From positions 558,001 through 622,000 of the forward strand of contig NZ_JBGEDP010000001.1 of NCBI RefSeq assembly GCF_041206865.1: a DNA stretch of 64,000 bases, given 5' to 3'. The notes beneath the pieces were generated by a model, which had not been told where the DNA came from, ran no database searches, and worked only from the letters and a program-made list of their open reading frames with translations. Source of the stretch: Mycobacterium sp. HUMS_12744610. GTDB taxonomy: Bacteria > Actinomycetota > Actinomycetes > Mycobacteriales > Mycobacteriaceae. Of the stretch, positions 30,067 to 39,990 are shown piece by piece (position 1 is the stretch's first letter; each line of letters begins with the position of its first letter). A program made the position numbers and the translations under genes.

Positions 30067-31008
30067 ATGCCGTCGTCTCAAGCGGGTGTGGCCTTGAAAG
30101 TGGCCATTGTCGGGTCGGGAAACATCAGCACCGACCTGCTCTACAAGCTGCTGCGCTCGGAGTGGCTGGAACCGCGCTGGATGGTGGGCATCGACCCGGC
30201 CAGCGAGGGCCTGGCCCGGGCCCGCAAGCTGGGTTTGGAGACCACCCATGAGGGGGTGGACTGGCTTTTGGGGCGCTCGGAGAAACCCGATCTGGTGTTC
30301 GAGGCGACCAGTGCCTATGTGCACCGGCAGGCCGCACCCCGCTACGCCGAGGCCGGGATCCGGGCCATCGATTTGACCCCGGCGGCGGTGGGTCCGGCGG
30401 TGATCCCGCCGGCGAACCTGCGCGAGCACCTGGACGCCCCGAACGTCAACATGATCACCTGCGGGGGCCAGGCCACGATCCCGATCGTCTACGCGGTCTC
30501 GCGTGCGGTCGCCGAGCAGGGCGGGGTGCCCTATGCCGAGATCGTGGCGTCGGTGGCCTCGGTGTCGGCGGGGCCGGGTACGCGGGCCAACATCGACGAG
30601 TTCACCAAGACCACCAGCCGCGGCGTGCAAAGCATCGGCGGGGCGGTGCGCGGTAAGGCGATCATCATCTTGAACCCGGCCGACCCGCCGATGATCATGC
30701 GCGACACCATCTTTTGCGCCATCCCCGAGGACGCCGACCGCGACGCGATCGCCAAATCCATCCACGACGTGGTGGCTGAGGTGCAGACCTATGTGCCCGG
30801 CTACCGGCTGCTCAACGAGCCGCAGTTCGACGACCCCTCGCTTAACTCCGGCGGGCAGGCCCTGGTCACCACGTTCGTCGAGGTCGAAGGCGCCGGGGAC
30901 TACCTGCCCCCCTATGCGGGCAACCTGGACATCATGACCGCGGCGGCCACCAAGGTCGGCGAGGAGATCGCCAAAGAGATGCTGTCGGTGGCAGGAGGCA
31001 CACGATGA
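30067..31008 (+). CDS. hsaG: Acylating propanal/acetaldehyde dehydrogenase HsaG
   Basis: 313 residues from ATG. NAD-binding [19 protein letters not shown] at about 11-29; catalytic Cys132 in [19 protein letters not shown]. HsaG (Rv3535c) converts the aldehyde released by HsaF into propionyl-CoA (or acetyl-CoA) inside a channelled complex. The first ~10 residues are longer than in M. tuberculosis, and a start at codon 10 or 11 is possible, but no better ribosome site is seen there. It ends in ATGA overlap with hsaF. Confidence 0.92.
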   Translation: MPSSQAGVALKVAIVGSGNISTDLLYKLLRSEWLEPRWMVGIDPASEGLARARKLGLETTHEGVDWLLGRSEKPDLVFEATSAYVHRQAAPRYAEAGIRAIDLTPAAVGPAVIPPANLREHLDAPNVNMITCGGQATIPIVYAVSRAVAEQGGVPYAEIVASVASVSAGPGTRANIDEFTKTTSRGVQSIGGAVRGKAIIILNPADPPMIMRDTIFCAIPEDADRDAIAKSIHDVVAEVQTYVPGYRLLNEPQFDDPSLNSGGQALVTTFVEVEGAGDYLPPYAGNLDIMTAAATKVGEEIAKEMLSVAGGTR

Positions 31009-32066
31009 GCACGCAGGACATCTTCTTCAACCCCATCTGGGACGTGCGGATGACCGACACCTCGCTGCGCGACGGCTCGCACCACAAGCGCCACCAGTTC
31101 ACCACCGACGAGGTCGCGGCGATCGTGGCGGCCCTCGACGTCGCGGGGGTGCCGGTGATCGAGGTGACCCACGGCGACGGGCTGGGCGGGTCGAGCTTCA
31201 ACTACGGCTTTTCCAAAACCCCCGAACAAGAACTGATCAAACTCGCCGCCCAAACGGCCAAAGAGGCCAAGATCGCCTTCTTGATGCTGCCCGGGGTGGG
31301 CACCAAGGAAGACATCAAACAGGCCCAGGACAACGGCGGGTCGATCTGCCGCATCGCCACCCACTGCACCGAGGCCGACGTCTCCATCCAGCACTTCGGG
31401 TTCGCCCGCGACCTGGGCCTAGAAACCGTCGGGTTTTTGATGATGGCCCACACCATCCCCCCCGAGAAACTGGCCGCCCAGGCCCGCATCATGGCCGACG
31501 CCGGCTGCCAGTGCGTCTACGTCGTCGACTCCGCCGGCGCGCTGGTCCTCGAAGGCGTCCGCGACCGGGTCGCCGCGCTGGTCGCCGAGTTGGGGTCGGA
31601 TGCTCAAGTTGGTTTTCATGGCCATGAAAACCTCGGCCTGGGCGTGGCCAACTCGGTGGAGGCCGTCCGCGCGGGCGCCAAACAGATCGACGGCTCGTGT
31701 CGCCGCTTCGGCGCCGGTGCGGGCAACGCCCCCGTGGAGGCCCTGATCGCGGTGTTCGACAAGATCGGCGTCAAGACCGGCATCGACTTCTTCGACATCG
31801 CCGACGCCGCCGAAGACGTCGTACGCCCGGCCATGCCCGCCGAATGCGTACTGGACCGCAACGCCCTGGTCATGGGCTACTCCGGGGTCTACTCCAGCTT
31901 CCTCAAACACGCCGTCCGCCAATCCGAACGCTACGGAGTGCCCGCCCACCAACTCCTGCACCGCGCCGGCCAACGCAAACTCATCGGCGGCCAAGAAGAC
32001 CAACTCATCGACATCGCCCTGGAAATCAAACGCGAACAGGACAGCGGGACAGCCGCCACACATTGA
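31005..32066 (+). CDS. hsaF: 4-hydroxy-2-oxohexanoate aldolase HsaF
   Basis: 353-residue DmpG-type class II aldolase. TIM barrel with [14 protein letters not shown] (residues 18-31; Arg22 and Asp23 catalytic/metal), [15 protein letters not shown] with the metal-binding His pair, and a C-terminal helical domain that docks on HsaG. HsaF (Rv3534c) splits 4-hydroxy-2-oxohexanoate to pyruvate and propanal. It is translationally coupled to hsaG. Confidence 0.93.
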   Translation: MSTQDIFFNPIWDVRMTDTSLRDGSHHKRHQFTTDEVAAIVAALDVAGVPVIEVTHGDGLGGSSFNYGFSKTPEQELIKLAAQTAKEAKIAFLMLPGVGTKEDIKQAQDNGGSICRIATHCTEADVSIQHFGFARDLGLETVGFLMMAHTIPPEKLAAQARIMADAGCQCVYVVDSAGALVLEGVRDRVAALVAELGSDAQVGFHGHENLGLGVANSVEAVRAGAKQIDGSCRRFGAGAGNAPVEALIAVFDKIGVKTGIDFFDIADAAEDVVRPAMPAECVLDRNALVMGYSGVYSSFLKHAVRQSERYGVPAHQLLHRAGQRKLIGGQEDQLIDIALEIKREQDSGTAATH

Positions 32067-32200
32067 CCACGTCGTCAATTTGCTGGTGTGACCCAGCCCA
32101 CTAGCTGGATTTATTCAAGTCTGGTGGAAAACGGGTGATTCTGAGCCCGGATTGTCCTACCTTCGTATTAACGACCGCCAGTCGGCATTAGGGGAGTCCG

Positions 32201-33406
32201 ATGAGTTTCATGACGTTGCCACCGGAGATCAACTCTCTGCTGATGTACTCCGGTGCGGGGTCGGCTCCGATGCTGCAGGCTGCGGCGGCCTGGAACGGGT
32301 TGGCCAGCGAGTTGGCCTCCGCCGCGCAGTCTTTTGCGTCGGTGACTTCCACATTGGCGGGGCAGGCGTGGCAGGGTGCGGCGGCGCGGGCGATGGCCGC
32401 GGCGGCGGCACCATACGCCGGGTGGTTGAATGCCGCGGCTTCCCAGGCGGCCAGTGCGGCGGCTCAGGCCCAGGCGGTGGCAAACGAGTTCGAGACCGCG
32501 CTGACGGCCATGGTCCACCCGCTGGCGGTGGAGGCCAACCGCAACAGTCTGGTGAACCTGGTGATGTCGAACCTGTTCGGGCAGAATTGGCCGGCTATCG
32601 CGCAGACCGAGTTCAATTACGCGGAAATGTGGGCGCAGGACGTGTCCGCGATGGTGGGTTATCACGGTGGGGCCTCGGCGGCGGCCGCGCAACTGACGTC
32701 GGGGCAGGCATTGATGCCGCCGATGCCGTTCTTGCCGGGCATGGGTGGTATGTCCGGTAGCGGCGGCACCGGTGCCGTGGGTACCGGCGGCGGCGCCATC
32801 GCCGGAGCCGGCGCCGCGAGCGCCGGCGGCACCGGCCAGACGGTCGGCAACGTGGGTGGCGGCATTGTGGGTGGCGGAGTCGTCGGTGCCGGGAGCGCCA
32901 ACCTCGCTGCTGCGGCGGGTGGCGGAGGTGTCGCCGCCGTGACTCCCGACAGCGGTGCCGTGGCCGATGGAGGGACCGGGGCAGCCACCAGTGCCAACGC
33001 CGGCGGGGGTGTGGCCGGTGTCTCGAGCACCGGGACTGCCGGCTTCACCGGCGGCACCGCCGGCCTCGCGGGAACCGTCGGCATGGGAGCGATGATGGCC
33101 GCGCGGGTGGCTGGCTCGGCGTCTGCGGGCTCGGCGCCACCGCCCGCGGCGGAGGCGCCGGCACCGGGAACGGCCGCACAGTCGTCGCCGGAGGTCACGG
33201 CAGCGGTGGAAGCCCTCGAAGCGGAAGCCGTGGTGAGCACGCCGGCGGTGGGCACCCCGCTCGTCGCGACGTCGGCGGCGGCGGGCCCGGCTGCGGCCAA
33301 CGCCCCGAAGGCCCCGACGAAAGCCCCCGCGGCCGAGGCCGAGGGCCAGCGCGAGCGGGTGGCGGTGGAAGCGGAACCGCCGGAACTCAAAACCGCGACC
33401 CGCTGA
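32201..33406 (+). CDS. PPE-family protein
   Basis: 401 residues. The N-terminal PPE domain (about 1-170) begins [18 protein letters not shown] and has the WxG turn (GQAWQG) and long helices. After about residue 180 it becomes low-complexity Gly/Ala/Pro ([20 protein letters not shown]). M. tuberculosis carries PPE61/PPE62 at this place, but the sequence here differs, so no number is given. PPE proteins are usually exported with a PE partner by ESX systems; no intact PE gene is in this window. The 134 nt upstream may hold its own promoter; no KstR site is there. Confidence 0.88.
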   Translation: MSFMTLPPEINSLLMYSGAGSAPMLQAAAAWNGLASELASAAQSFASVTSTLAGQAWQGAAARAMAAAAAPYAGWLNAAASQAASAAAQAQAVANEFETALTAMVHPLAVEANRNSLVNLVMSNLFGQNWPAIAQTEFNYAEMWAQDVSAMVGYHGGASAAAAQLTSGQALMPPMPFLPGMGGMSGSGGTGAVGTGGGAIAGAGAASAGGTGQTVGNVGGGIVGGGVVGAGSANLAAAAGGGGVAAVTPDSGAVADGGTGAATSANAGGGVAGVSSTGTAGFTGGTAGLAGTVGMGAMMAARVAGSASAGSAPPPAAEAPAPGTAAQSSPEVTAAVEALEAEAVVSTPAVGTPLVATSAAAGPAAANAPKAPTKAPAAEAEGQRERVAVEAEPPELKTATR

Positions 33407-33556
33407 TCCTTCCGGTCGGTTCGGATCTCAAGAGCACCGATACTGACGATTTTCCGTTGTTGCTGCGGATGGTTTCGCGCCGTCCATTTTGCCGACGACC
33501 GCGTCGGGTAAGGCTTACAAGTCCGAGGCACAGCCGAGCGATGGAAGCGCAACCCG

Positions 33557-33948
33557 ATGACCGTGACCGCCCCCCATGTGCGCCGTGGCTTGTGCGGCAA
33601 TCCTCGCCGGCGGTCTGCTCAGCGCCGCCGCCTCGACCGCGGCAGTGGCACCCGCGGCACACGCCGCGCCCGACCCGCGCAGCTCGAGCGCCCACGCCGG
33701 CCAGCCGAGTACGAGGCCGGACAGGACCAGCCCCTACCTGGCCGACCCCCCGGCGTCAACCAGCGGCTGACTCAAATTGCGCAGCAACCGCCCGCCCAGG
33801 CCAAAACCGACCTGCCCACCTACCTGTACAGCTTCTCGGCGTGGTACGGGACCTGCAGAGCATCCGCGCCCCACTGTCCGCCCAGCGCAACCAATGCGGC
33901 ATGCAGGTGCCGCCATCGAACATCGTGATGGGGTTGGATCGTTCATGA
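33557..33948 (+). pseudogene. Secreted haemophore-like protein, broken
   Basis: Pieces of one small exported protein are spread over three frames: a signal-peptide-like MCAVACAAILAGGLLSAAAS ending in AHAAP, then GVNQRLTQIAQQPPAQAKTD, then VVRDLQSIRAPLSAQRNQCG. The breaks are near 33750 (a C6 run) and near 33845, each net -1. The pattern of a signal peptide, a short helical core and a late cysteine matches mycobacterial haem-binding (MHB) small secreted proteins. The next gene is an intact member of the same type. Confidence 0.6.
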
Positions 33949-34056
33949 ACGGCTTCATGGCGTTCGGCGGTGGGCTGCCGTACGGCGGGTAGCGGCCGGC
34001 GGCGGCGCAGTTCGCGCCAGGATTGGTGCCGCGCGGACGCGGGTAACCTGGGCTGC

Positions 34057-34359
34057 ATGACCGTGATTACGACTGCCGGTGGGCGCAGGGGCGGGGCTAC
34101 CCGCGTCGTCGGGGCCGGCTTATTGGGCGCCATCGCGTCGATGGTGATCGCGCTGCCGGCGGCCACCGCGGCTCCCGAGTGCGATCAGACAGTGGGTAAC
34201 TCCATCAACTCCTACCTGGAGCGCCATCCCGACCTGCACCAGCAGCTGATCGCCAAGTCGGAGGCGGAGGGCGACGGCGGCAACGTCATCACCTACCTGG
34301 AGCGGCATCCGGATGTGCGGCAGCATCTGATCGACCTGTCGCAGCAGTGCGTACCCTAG
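34057..34359 (+). CDS. Small secreted protein, haemophore-like (MHB) type
   Basis: 100 residues from ATG with a signal peptide (VVGAGLLGAIASMVIALPAA, cleavage near TAAPE). The mature part has two cysteines (PECDQT and QQCVP) and an internal repeat: NSYLERHPDLHQQL and ITYLERHPDVRQHL. This fits the mycobacterial haemophore-like family of small helical secreted proteins, although haem binding cannot be read from the sequence. It lies alone between the broken paralogue and the KstR-controlled Rv3531c operon. Confidence 0.75.
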   Translation: MTVITTAGGRRGGATRVVGAGLLGAIASMVIALPAATAAPECDQTVGNSINSYLERHPDLHQQLIAKSEAEGDGGNVITYLERHPDVRQHLIDLSQQCVP

Positions 34360-34423
34360 TGAGTCGGCCTCGTCGCTGAATGCCGCGCACGACGCGCGGG
34401 AACGTTCGCCATTGACGAAAAAG

Positions 34424-34437
34424 TAGAACACGTTCTA
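34424..34437. promoter_or_regulatory. KstR operator upstream of Rv3531c homologue
   Basis: TAGAACACGTTCTA, a perfect KstR palindrome. TTGACG (34412-34417) and TAGCGT (34436-34441) make a -35/-10 pair with 18-nt spacing enclosing the operator; 6 nt later is the GTG start, so the message should be leaderless. Confidence 0.93.
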
Positions 34438-34447
34438 GCGTCTAGGC

Positions 34448-35587
34448 GTGTCCACAGACTCCTTTTCAGGCCCGCTCACCGCTGCCATCGCCGAAGCCGA
34501 GCAACTGGTCGCCGCCGCACCGCACATCGAGACCGAAGCGGATCTGCTCGAAGGACTGCAGTATCTGGCCGGCTGCATCGCCGGCTGCATGCATCTGGCC
34601 TTCGACTACGAGCGCGACCACCCGTTCCTGCAATCGGGGACCGGACCGTTCACCAAGATGGGCCTGGACAACCCCGACACCCTCTACTTCGGCACCCGGG
34701 TGCACGCCGGCCACGACTACGTCGTGATGGGCAGGCGCGGCACCACGACCGACCTCAGCTTTCAGCTGCTCGGCGGTGAGTACACCGACGACAACGTGCC
34801 GGCCAGCCAGGCCGCGTTCGACGACCGTGAGATCGAGATCGCCGTGGACGGCAGCTTCGAGTGGCGGGTGCGGCCGACCAGCCCCGGGCAACTGGTGATC
34901 CGCGAGGTGTACGCCGACTGGTCGGCGCAGCGTGGCACCTTGGCCATCTCCCGGTTGGACACCGCGGGCACCGCGCCACCGCCACTGACCCGCGAGACCA
35001 TCGAAAAGCGTTATGCCACAGCCGCCAAGCAACTCGTCAACCGGGTCAAGACCTGGCTGCAGTTCCCGCAGTGGTTCTACCTCGACATCCCGGTGAACAC
35101 CATGGTCGCGCCCCGGCTGACACCGGGCGGCCTGGCGACCCAGTACTCCTCGGTCGGCCATTTCGACCTGCGGCCCGACCAGGCGCTGGTGATCACTATC
35201 CCGGTGTCGGACGCACCCTACCTGGGCTTCCAGCTGGGCAGCATGTGGTACATCTCGCTGGACTACATCAACCACCAGACCTCGCTGAACAACACTCAGG
35301 CTCAAGCGGACCCGGACGGCAAGGTGCGCATCGTGGTCGCCGACCAGAATCCGGGCGTGACCAACTGGGTCGAAACCCTCGGTCACCGGCGTGGCATCCT
35401 GCAGTTCCGCTGGCAACGGGTCTCGCGCCCGGTCGCCGAGGCCGACGGGCCAACCGTCGAGCTGGTCGACTTCGACGCGGTACCGGACGCGTTGCCGCAC
35501 TTCGAGCACAACAAGATCTCCGAGGACGAGTGGCGTGCGCGGATCACGCTGCGACAACAGCAAATTGCGGCCAGGATGCTGGGGTGA
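34448..35587 (+). CDS. Conserved steroid-regulon protein (Rv3531c homologue)
   Basis: 379 residues, GTG start placed by the promoter prediction. The C-terminal half (about 190-340) contains a DUF1214-like domain (WFYLDIPVNTMVAP, GQLVIREVYADWSAQRG before it); no catalytic motif is recognised. The family lies in the KstR regulon, and its function is unknown. First gene of the rightward operon with the SDR and sulfotransferase homologues (Rv3530c, Rv3529c). No signal peptide, so probably cytoplasmic. Confidence 0.85.
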   Translation: MSTDSFSGPLTAAIAEAEQLVAAAPHIETEADLLEGLQYLAGCIAGCMHLAFDYERDHPFLQSGTGPFTKMGLDNPDTLYFGTRVHAGHDYVVMGRRGTTTDLSFQLLGGEYTDDNVPASQAAFDDREIEIAVDGSFEWRVRPTSPGQLVIREVYADWSAQRGTLAISRLDTAGTAPPPLTRETIEKRYATAAKQLVNRVKTWLQFPQWFYLDIPVNTMVAPRLTPGGLATQYSSVGHFDLRPDQALVITIPVSDAPYLGFQLGSMWYISLDYINHQTSLNNTQAQADPDGKVRIVVADQNPGVTNWVETLGHRRGILQFRWQRVSRPVAEADGPTVELVDFDAVPDALPHFEHNKISEDEWRARITLRQQQIAARMLG

Positions 35588-35589
35588 AG

Positions 35590-36372
35590 ATGGCAGAGAT
35601 GCTCAAGGACAAGGTAGTCGTCATCAGCGGCGTGGGGCCGGGGCTCGGTACCACGCTGGCGCACCGGTGCGCGAACGAAGGGGCCGACCTGGTGCTGGCG
35701 GCCCGTACCCCGGAACGGCTGGATGCCGTCGCCAAACAGGTCGGTGACACCGGGCACAAAGCGCTGTCGGTGCGCGCGGACATCACCGTCGACGACGAGG
35801 TGAACAACCTCGTCGAGACCACCATGGCGACCTACGGGAAGGTCGACGTGCTGATCAACAACGCTTTCCGGGTGCCGTCGATGAAACCCTTGGCCGGCAC
35901 CAGTTTCCAGCACATCCGGGACGCGATCGAGCTGAGTGCGCTCGGGGCGTTGCGTCTCATCCAGGCGTTCACGCCCGCGCTGGAGAAGGCGAACGGATCG
36001 GTCGTCAACGTCAACTCCATGGTGCTGCGGCATTCGCAGGCCAAGTACGGCGCCTACAAGATGGCCAAGTCCACTCTGCTGGCCATGTCGCACTCGCTGG
36101 CCACCGAGCTCGGCGAGAAGGGAATCCGGGTCAACTCCGTTGCGCCCGGATATATCTGGGGTGACACGCTGCAGGCCTACTTCGAGCACCAGGCCGGCAA
36201 GTACGGCACCACGGTGGATCAGATCTACCAGGGGACCGCAGCCAATTCCGACCTGAAGCGGCTGCCCACCGAGGACGAGGTGGCCTCGGCGATCCTCTTC
36301 CTGGCAAGCGACCTGTCCAGCGGCATCACCGGGCAGACCCTGGACGTCAACTGCGGGGAGTACCACAGCTGA
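35590..36372 (+). CDS. Short-chain dehydrogenase (Rv3530c homologue)
   Basis: 260 residues from ATG (MAEMLKDKVVVISGVGPGLG). SDR fold with SGVGPGLGTTLAHR for the cofactor, but NNAF in place of NNAG at about 87-90 and Y-x3-K in YGAYKMAKS. It lies 2 nt after the Rv3531c-type gene and 1 nt overlapping the next, so all three are one operon under KstR. Substrate unknown; a steroid or acyl-CoA alcohol is likely from context. Confidence 0.88.
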   Translation: MAEMLKDKVVVISGVGPGLGTTLAHRCANEGADLVLAARTPERLDAVAKQVGDTGHKALSVRADITVDDEVNNLVETTMATYGKVDVLINNAFRVPSMKPLAGTSFQHIRDAIELSALGALRLIQAFTPALEKANGSVVNVNSMVLRHSQAKYGAYKMAKSTLLAMSHSLATELGEKGIRVNSVAPGYIWGDTLQAYFEHQAGKYGTTVDQIYQGTAANSDLKRLPTEDEVASAILFLASDLSSGITGQTLDVNCGEYHS

Positions 36373-37526
36373 TGACCGATCGGACCGGCCGGACCGACAT
36401 CGGCACCGTCGAGGACCTGCACGCGTCGGCCACCAAGATGGTCGGGCTCGACGATTTCGGCGCCGACGACGACAACTACCGCGAAGCCCTGAGCGTGCTG
36501 CTGGACTCCTACCAGCGCGAGGCCGGCCTTACGGAGTTGGGCAGCAAGATGAATCGGTTCTTCCTGCGCGGCGCGCTGGTGGCCAGGCTGCTGTCGGAAT
36601 CGGCGTGGAAGCAATACCCGCAGCACGCTGACGTCGTCATCGAACGGCCGATCTTTGTCACCGGGCTGGTGCGCACCGGAACGACGGCCCTGCACCGGCT
36701 GCTGGGTGCCGACCCGGCCCACCAGGGCCTGCACATGTGGCTCGCCGAGTTCCCCCAGCCGCGCCCGCCGCGCGACACCTGGGAGTCGAACCCGTTCTAC
36801 AGCCAGCTCGACGCGCAATTCACCCGGCACCACCAGGAGAACCCCGGGTATACCGGGCTGCATTTCATGGCCGCCTACGAACTCGAGGAGTGCTGGCAGC
36901 TGCTGCGCCAGTCGCTGCACTCGGTGTCCTACGAGAGCCTGGCGCACCTGCCGAGCTACGCGAAATGGCTTTCCCAGCAGGACTGGACGCCGTCGTATCA
37001 GCGGCACCGCAGGAACCTCCAGCTGATCGGGCTCAACGACGCCGACAAGCGGTGGGTGCTCAAGAACCCCAGCCACCTGTTCGCGGTGGAGGCGTTGATG
37101 GCCACCTATCCCGATGCGCTCGTCATTCAGACCCACCGGCCCGTCGAGACGATCATGGCCTCGATGTGTTCACTGGCCCAGCACACCACCGAGGGTTGGT
37201 CGACGACGTTCGTGGGCGCCCAGATCGGCGCGGATTCGATGGAAACCTGGTCGCGCGGGCTCGAGCGGTTCAACACCGCGCGCGCCAAATACGACCCGGC
37301 CCAGTTCTACGACGTCGACTACCGCGACCTGATCGCCGACCCGTTGGGCACCGTTGCCGACATCTACCGGCACTTCGGTATCACGCTGACCGACGATGCG
37401 CGGGCGGCCATGGAGTCCAGCCACGCCGAGAGCCGGTCGGGCGAACGGGCGCCCAAACACACGTACTCGCTCGCCGACTACGGGCTGACCACGGAGATGG
37501 TCAGGGAGCGGTTCGCGGGGCTCTGA
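36372..37526 (+). CDS. Sulfotransferase-like protein (Rv3529c homologue)
   Basis: 384 residues. The 5'-phosphosulfate loop is in FVTGLVRTGTTALHRLLGAD (about 95-114), and LIQTHRPVETIMAS with a later arginine gives the 3'-phosphate site, as in PAPS sulfotransferases (LVIQTHRP here). The ATG shares one base with the SDR stop. The acceptor is unknown; sulfation of a steroid alcohol is an attractive but unproven idea. After it, 191 nt to the convergent gene show nothing recognisable. Confidence 0.85.
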   Translation: MTDRTGRTDIGTVEDLHASATKMVGLDDFGADDDNYREALSVLLDSYQREAGLTELGSKMNRFFLRGALVARLLSESAWKQYPQHADVVIERPIFVTGLVRTGTTALHRLLGADPAHQGLHMWLAEFPQPRPPRDTWESNPFYSQLDAQFTRHHQENPGYTGLHFMAAYELEECWQLLRQSLHSVSYESLAHLPSYAKWLSQQDWTPSYQRHRRNLQLIGLNDADKRWVLKNPSHLFAVEALMATYPDALVIQTHRPVETIMASMCSLAQHTTEGWSTTFVGAQIGADSMETWSRGLERFNTARAKYDPAQFYDVDYRDLIADPLGTVADIYRHFGITLTDDARAAMESSHAESRSGERAPKHTYSLADYGLTTEMVRERFAGL

Positions 37527-37717
37527 CCTCAGCCGCCGGGGCCAGCGCTACGGGTTGTCGACTCGCCGTGTTTTCGGCGGTGACCACGGATATAACTCCG
37601 GATTCTTCAACCCGATCTCCTTCGCGTCCGGCCTGGGCGCGCTCGGGAGCATGACGGGGGGTTGGTCGCGGGAACGCCGTCGCGCGCGGTGGCACCGCTG
37701 GCCGGTGTGCCGCCGGC

Positions 37718-38168
37718 TCAGTCCTCGTCGGGGGCCGCGTCGAGGTAGCCTTCGGCAACGGCGTGTTCGATGCTGTCGCCGAGCTTGGGACACGAGCGCA
37801 TGCGTGCGGAATCCCCGCCGGAGCCGCGGATTTCGGCGAAATACGCACAACGCTGCGACGCCTCGGTGGTCCACTGGACGGCGGTGTGGCCCGGTCCCGG
37901 CCGTCTCACATTCACCGTCACATGGCAGAAGCGGCAGTCGACCGGGCGCAATCCCGAGCTCAGGTAGCGCTCCCGGTCGGCGCGGCTGGCCTCGGCAACC
38001 GCGGCGGCGCGCCGCGGATCTTCACTGAAATCCCTTGATTTCGACCATGAGTCGAGCCCACCGCCCGGGCTGGCGGTCCCGTGGGCGTGGTCGTGGGCGT
38101 CACCGCAGCGAGAGCATCGATCGGGCGAGCCGATCGACGTCGGGTACCGTGGGGTGGTCCTCCGGCAT
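37718..38168 (-). pseudogene. Rv3527-type small protein, frameshifted
   Basis: The ATG at 38168, 7 nt after the kshA stop, opens MPEDHPTVPDVDRLARSMLS and hits a stop after one more codon in frame. The remainder (GDAHDHAHGTASPGGG, then SGLRPVDCRFCHVTVNVRRP with a CxxC pair and CAYFAEIRG) lies in the next frame to TAG at 37718. Adding two bases near 38104 gives 150 residues, close to Rv3527 (149). The protein has several cysteines and may bind a metal; its function is unknown. It is co-transcribed with kshA. If the start were internal instead, only a shortened protein would be made. Confidence 0.6.
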
Positions 38169-38175
38169 GTTCGGT

Positions 38176-39351
38176 TCAGTGCTGCTCGGCGGGCACGTCG
38201 CCCGAAACGGGCTCGGCGCCGGCCACTTTGGCCTTGAGATTCTCCTGCACCTCGGCGTTCCAGTACTCGTTGGCGCGGGTGGTGTCCACCTCGATCTCGA
38301 AGCGCTCCACCATCTCCGGCTTGATGTCGGCGACGTCGACGTAGAACTGCTCGTACCAGCGGCGCAACTGGTAGACCGCGCCGTCTTCCTCGACCAGCAG
38401 CGGGTTGTCGATCCGGGTCTTGTGCCGCCAGATCTCGACATCCTGCAGGAAGCCCTTGCTGACACCCTCGGTGAACGTCTTGGACAGCTTGTCGGTCATG
38501 GCGTCGTCCATGCCCTTGGGCTTCTCCACGATGACGCCCCACTGCAGGACGAAGGAGTTCTGCGTCACCGGGTAGTGGCAGTTGATCAGGATCGACTCGG
38601 CCTTGTAGCCGCCGTAGCTGTTGTGCAGCCAGTTGATCATGAACGACGGCCCGAAGTAGGACGCCTCCGAGTCCAGGTGCGCCTCGCCGTAGGAGGTGCC
38701 CAGGTCGTTGACGTCCGGCCGGCCCACGTTGTGCAGGTACTGCGAGGCGATGTGGCCCTCGAAGACGTTCTTGAAGTACGTCGGCAGGCCGAAATGGATG
38801 TAGAAGAAGTGCGCCATGTCGGTGACGTTGTCGATGATGTCGCGGCAGTTCGATCCCTCGATGTGGATGCTGTTCCACCGCCAGTCCGTCCACTCGTCGC
38901 TGGCGGCCTCGGGGATGTCGGGAATCCGGACCGCGGGGTCGGGGGGATTGCCCTCGTGGTCGTGCCAGACGAACAGCAGGCCGCCGCGCACGTCGGTCGT
39001 CCAGGCCCGGGTGCGCGCCGTCTTGGGCGTGCGCTTGGCGTACGGCACCAGCTTGCAGCGCCCGTCGCCGCCCCAGCGCCAGTCGTGGAAGGGGCAGGCG
39101 ACCTCGTCGCCCTTGATCGTGCCCTCAGACAGGTCCCCGCCCATGTGCCGGCAGTAAGCGTCGAGGACCTTCACCTGACCTTGGGAGTCGGCGAAGACCA
39201 CCAGCTTGGTGCCGAACGCCCGCACAGCGTGCGGCTTCCCGTCCAGGTAGTCCTTCGCGACGCCCAGGCAGTGCCAGCCGCGGGCGTACCTGGTCGGCAG
39301 TGCGCCGGAGTCGATCTCCCGGATGCCGACCGCATTGGTGTCGGTAGTCAC
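38176..39351 (-). CDS. kshA: 3-ketosteroid 9alpha-hydroxylase oxygenase KshA
   Basis: 391 residues, GTG start with GGAGGTGACA as ribosome site. Rieske 2Fe-2S ligands C67, H69, C86, H89 (YCRHMGGDL and ACPFHDWRW). The mononuclear iron site is in NVTDMAHFFYIHF (His181, His186). KshA (Rv3526) hydroxylates C9 of the ring-A-dehydrogenated steroid, which with KstD action opens ring B. Its reductase KshB is not in this window. Promoter: KstR site 30 nt upstream, shared with the divergent Rv3525c-type gene. Confidence 0.95.
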   Translation of the reverse strand: MTTDTNAVGIREIDSGALPTRYARGWHCLGVAKDYLDGKPHAVRAFGTKLVVFADSQGQVKVLDAYCRHMGGDLSEGTIKGDEVACPFHDWRWGGDGRCKLVPYAKRTPKTARTRAWTTDVRGGLLFVWHDHEGNPPDPAVRIPDIPEAASDEWTDWRWNSIHIEGSNCRDIIDNVTDMAHFFYIHFGLPTYFKNVFEGHIASQYLHNVGRPDVNDLGTSYGEAHLDSEASYFGPSFMINWLHNSYGGYKAESILINCHYPVTQNSFVLQWGVIVEKPKGMDDAMTDKLSKTFTEGVSKGFLQDVEIWRHKTRIDNPLLVEEDGAVYQLRRWYEQFYVDVADIKPEMVERFEIEVDTTRANEYWNAEVQENLKAKVAGAEPVSGDVPAEQH

Positions 39352-39380
39352 CTGTCACCTCCAACTCGCGGGCCTCTAAC

Positions 39381-39394
39381 TAGAACACGTTACA
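39381..39394. promoter_or_regulatory. KstR operator, kshA/Rv3525c-type divergent promoter
   Basis: TAGAACACGTTACA fits the KstR palindrome exactly. Confidence 0.92.
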
Positions 39395-39467
39395 GTTTTA
39401 CGCCGGGCGTGCGCAATGACGGCGGTTCTGAGCACCGAATATTCATCCGGGGCGTATGTCTGAGCGG

Positions 39468-39990
39468 ATGCCGCTGTTTTCTTTCGAGGGCCGCGCGCCC
39501 CGGGTCGACCCCACCGCGTTCGTGGCCCCGACAGCCACCCTGATCGGGGACGTCACGGTCGAGGGGGGTGTCGGTATGGTTCAACGCCGTGCTGCGCGGC
39601 GACTACGGCCCGATCGTCGTGCGGGAGGGCGCCAACGTGCAGGACGGGTCGGTGTTGCACGCGCCGCCCGGCATCCCCGTGGACATCGGCCCGGGGGCGA
39701 CGGTGGCGCACCTGTGTGTCATCCACGGCGTCCACGTCGGGCCCGAGGCGCTGATCGCCAACCACGCCACCGTCCTCGACGGCGCGGTCATCGGCGCGCG
39801 CAGCCTGATCGCGGCCCACTCGCTGGTGACGGCCGGCACCCAGATCCCGGCCGGCATGCTGGCCGTCGGGGCGCCGGCCCAGGTCAAGGGGCCGGTCGCC
39901 GGCACGGGCGCCGAGATGTGGGTCAACCTGAACCCGCAGGCCTATCGGGAGCTGGCTCAGCGGCACCCGGCCGGCCTGAAGCCGATCTAA
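39468..39990 (+). pseudogene. Gamma-carbonic-anhydrase-like protein (Rv3525c), frameshifted
   Basis: Left-handed beta-helix protein of the gamma carbonic anhydrase/transferase-hexapeptide type. It starts MPLFSFEGRAPRVDPTAFVA. After Glu32 a G6 run (39563-39568) breaks the frame, and VSVWFNAVLRGDYGPIVVRE to the stop lies in the next one. Homologues have two more bases here (EAGxSVWFN). His residues of the metal site (TVAHLCVIHGVHV, ANHATV) are all in the second part. An internal GTG at 39568 could make a helix lacking its first coil. The stop overlaps the convergent NTF2-like gene by 3-4 nt. Its role in steroid use is unknown. Confidence 0.78.
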
